Part shown: positions 55,429-55,782 of the stretch, one piece after another | How positions within the stretch are numbered: position 1 is the first letter of the stretch | How the letters are laid out: each line of letters begins with the position of its first letter | Source: Bryobacteraceae bacterium | GTDB lineage: Bacteria; Acidobacteriota; Terriglobia; Bryobacterales; Bryobacteraceae | Direction: 5' to 3' | Assembly (NCBI GenBank): GCA_019187195.1 | Contig: JABAQT010000084.1 | Span: forward strand, 1 to 55,782 | Length of the DNA: 55,782 nucleotides | Position numbers and translations under genes: made by a program | The notes under the pieces: model-generated | Seen by the model: the letters and a program-made list of their open reading frames with translations, nothing else | The model's database searches: none | Told to the model about the DNA's origin: nothing

Positions 55429-55782
55429 TCACGCGCGGATGCGGGTCACACCGGGTGAGGGCATGAGGGGTGTAAGAGGTCCGGGGGCGGCGGCCGGGAC
55501 GGCGCGACAGGAAAAGAGGCCCGCATTCGTTACCGGCGTGGAGGGTGGATGGGGAAGATGGGGGAACGGGGTAACCGGCAGTGTTTCCTTGACGGCGGAT
55601 GGGGCGGCCGGGGAGTTCGGATGAGAGGAGAGTTCGCGGGCGGCGGGAGGATGAAGGGAATGGTTTACGGCGAGGGAGAGGAGCAGGGAGAGGAGGAGAG
55701 TGGGGAGGAAGCGGTTCCAGAAAGAAGGGGAGGATGGCTTGTTGGGTTCGTTTCCCGGCGGGAGGGGGCGTTGGGAGCGGGT
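55429..55782 (-). CDS. possible C-terminal part of an unrecognised membrane-anchored protein, runs off right edge
   Basis: The minus strand from the window edge down to a TGA at 55431-55429 is open for about 117 codons. The deduced sequence has a hydrophobic segment (FLPTLLLSLLLSLAVNHSL) followed by a Pro/Ser/Ala-rich tail, as in a single-pass membrane protein with a disordered extracytoplasmic end. The plus strand here is very rich in G and A. No start is visible because the frame continues past the edge. The call is tentative: compositional bias alone can keep such a frame open. The plus-strand frame at 55391-55624 looks no better. Confidence 0.3.
   Translation of the reverse strand, partial: TRSQRPLPPGNEPNKPSSPSFWNRFLPTLLLSLLLSLAVNHSLHPPAARELSSHPNSPAAPSAVKETLPVTPFPHLPHPPSTPVTNAGLFSCRAVPAAAPGPLTPLMPSPGVTRIRA

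Noticed and set aside
1..55782. CRISPR arrays, insertion sequences, prophage or integrative element boundaries
   Set aside because: No regularly spaced repeats, transposase or integrase genes, or flanking repeats were seen; gene order and composition look like an ordinary chromosome.

Overview
The window is high-GC DNA with tightly packed, often overlapping genes. It most resembles the chromosome of an acidobacterium of the Bryobacterales/Solibacter type. That placement is an inference from content: many Gfo/Idh/MocA oxidoreductases and sugar-isomerase-like TIM barrels with twin-arginine-like N-termini, a hopanoid operon, a split glycine decarboxylase and a fused E1 2-oxoacid dehydrogenase. 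There are no rRNAs, convincing tRNAs, insertion sequences, phage genes or CRISPR arrays.

Layout. Positions 306-6293 (+): an overlapping carbohydrate module of two Gfo/Idh/MocA oxidoreductases, an enolase-superfamily enzyme and a DUF6807 fusion. Positions 6331-6850: a small ribbon-helix-helix-like gene overlapping an 81-residue partner. Positions 6902-13782: a second carbohydrate block (a TIM-barrel isomerase on the minus strand, then Gfo/Idh/MocA, isomerase, tandem ThuA, DUF4832 protein and a CBM9-like/PKD protein). Positions 13783-23698: mostly housekeeping (fused E1 alpha/beta, beta carbonic anhydrase, TruB, an Rrf2-ClpP pair, a response-regulator diguanylate cyclase, AMIN/amidase, lytic transglycosylase, MobA and a lone Mla-type ATPase). 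Positions 23878-27821: GH172, a D-apionate-lactonase-like protein and GH5, probably for apiose- or arabinose-bearing plant glycans. Positions 27847-32450: K+/H+ antiporter, AlaC-like aminotransferase, a structured RNA candidate with a strong intrinsic terminator, and an MFS transporter.

Positions 42181 down to 32476 (-) are a nine-gene hopanoid operon: ispH, shc, hpnH, hpnA, hpnG, two zinc alcohol dehydrogenases, hpnC and hpnD. It would carry carbon from the end of the MEP pathway through hydroxysqualene and hopene to adenosyl- and ribosylhopane. hpnE is absent, and the two dehydrogenases are candidates for a missing reductive step. Positions 42288-44141 (+) hold two more exported-type sugar isomerases. 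Positions 50362 down to 44162 (-) hold gcvT-gcvH-gcvPA-gcvPB followed by a GT39-like membrane glycosyltransferase. Positions 50442-55388 hold a secreted protein with three RidA domains, an alpha-glucan phosphorylase and a muconate-lactonizing/OSBS-like enzyme. Partial minus-strand frames run off both edges.

Points that stand out: the RNA candidate at 30719-30849; the RR-tagged oxidoreductase/isomerase modules, which resemble an oxidation-elimination route for glycoside cleavage; the two dehydrogenases in the hopanoid operon; a cysteine-bearing Rrf2 regulator directly upstream of clpP with a perfect 17-bp dyad in front; and a recurring arrangement of -10-like boxes 6-10 nt before start codons that lack a Shine-Dalgarno sequence, suggesting leaderless mRNAs.
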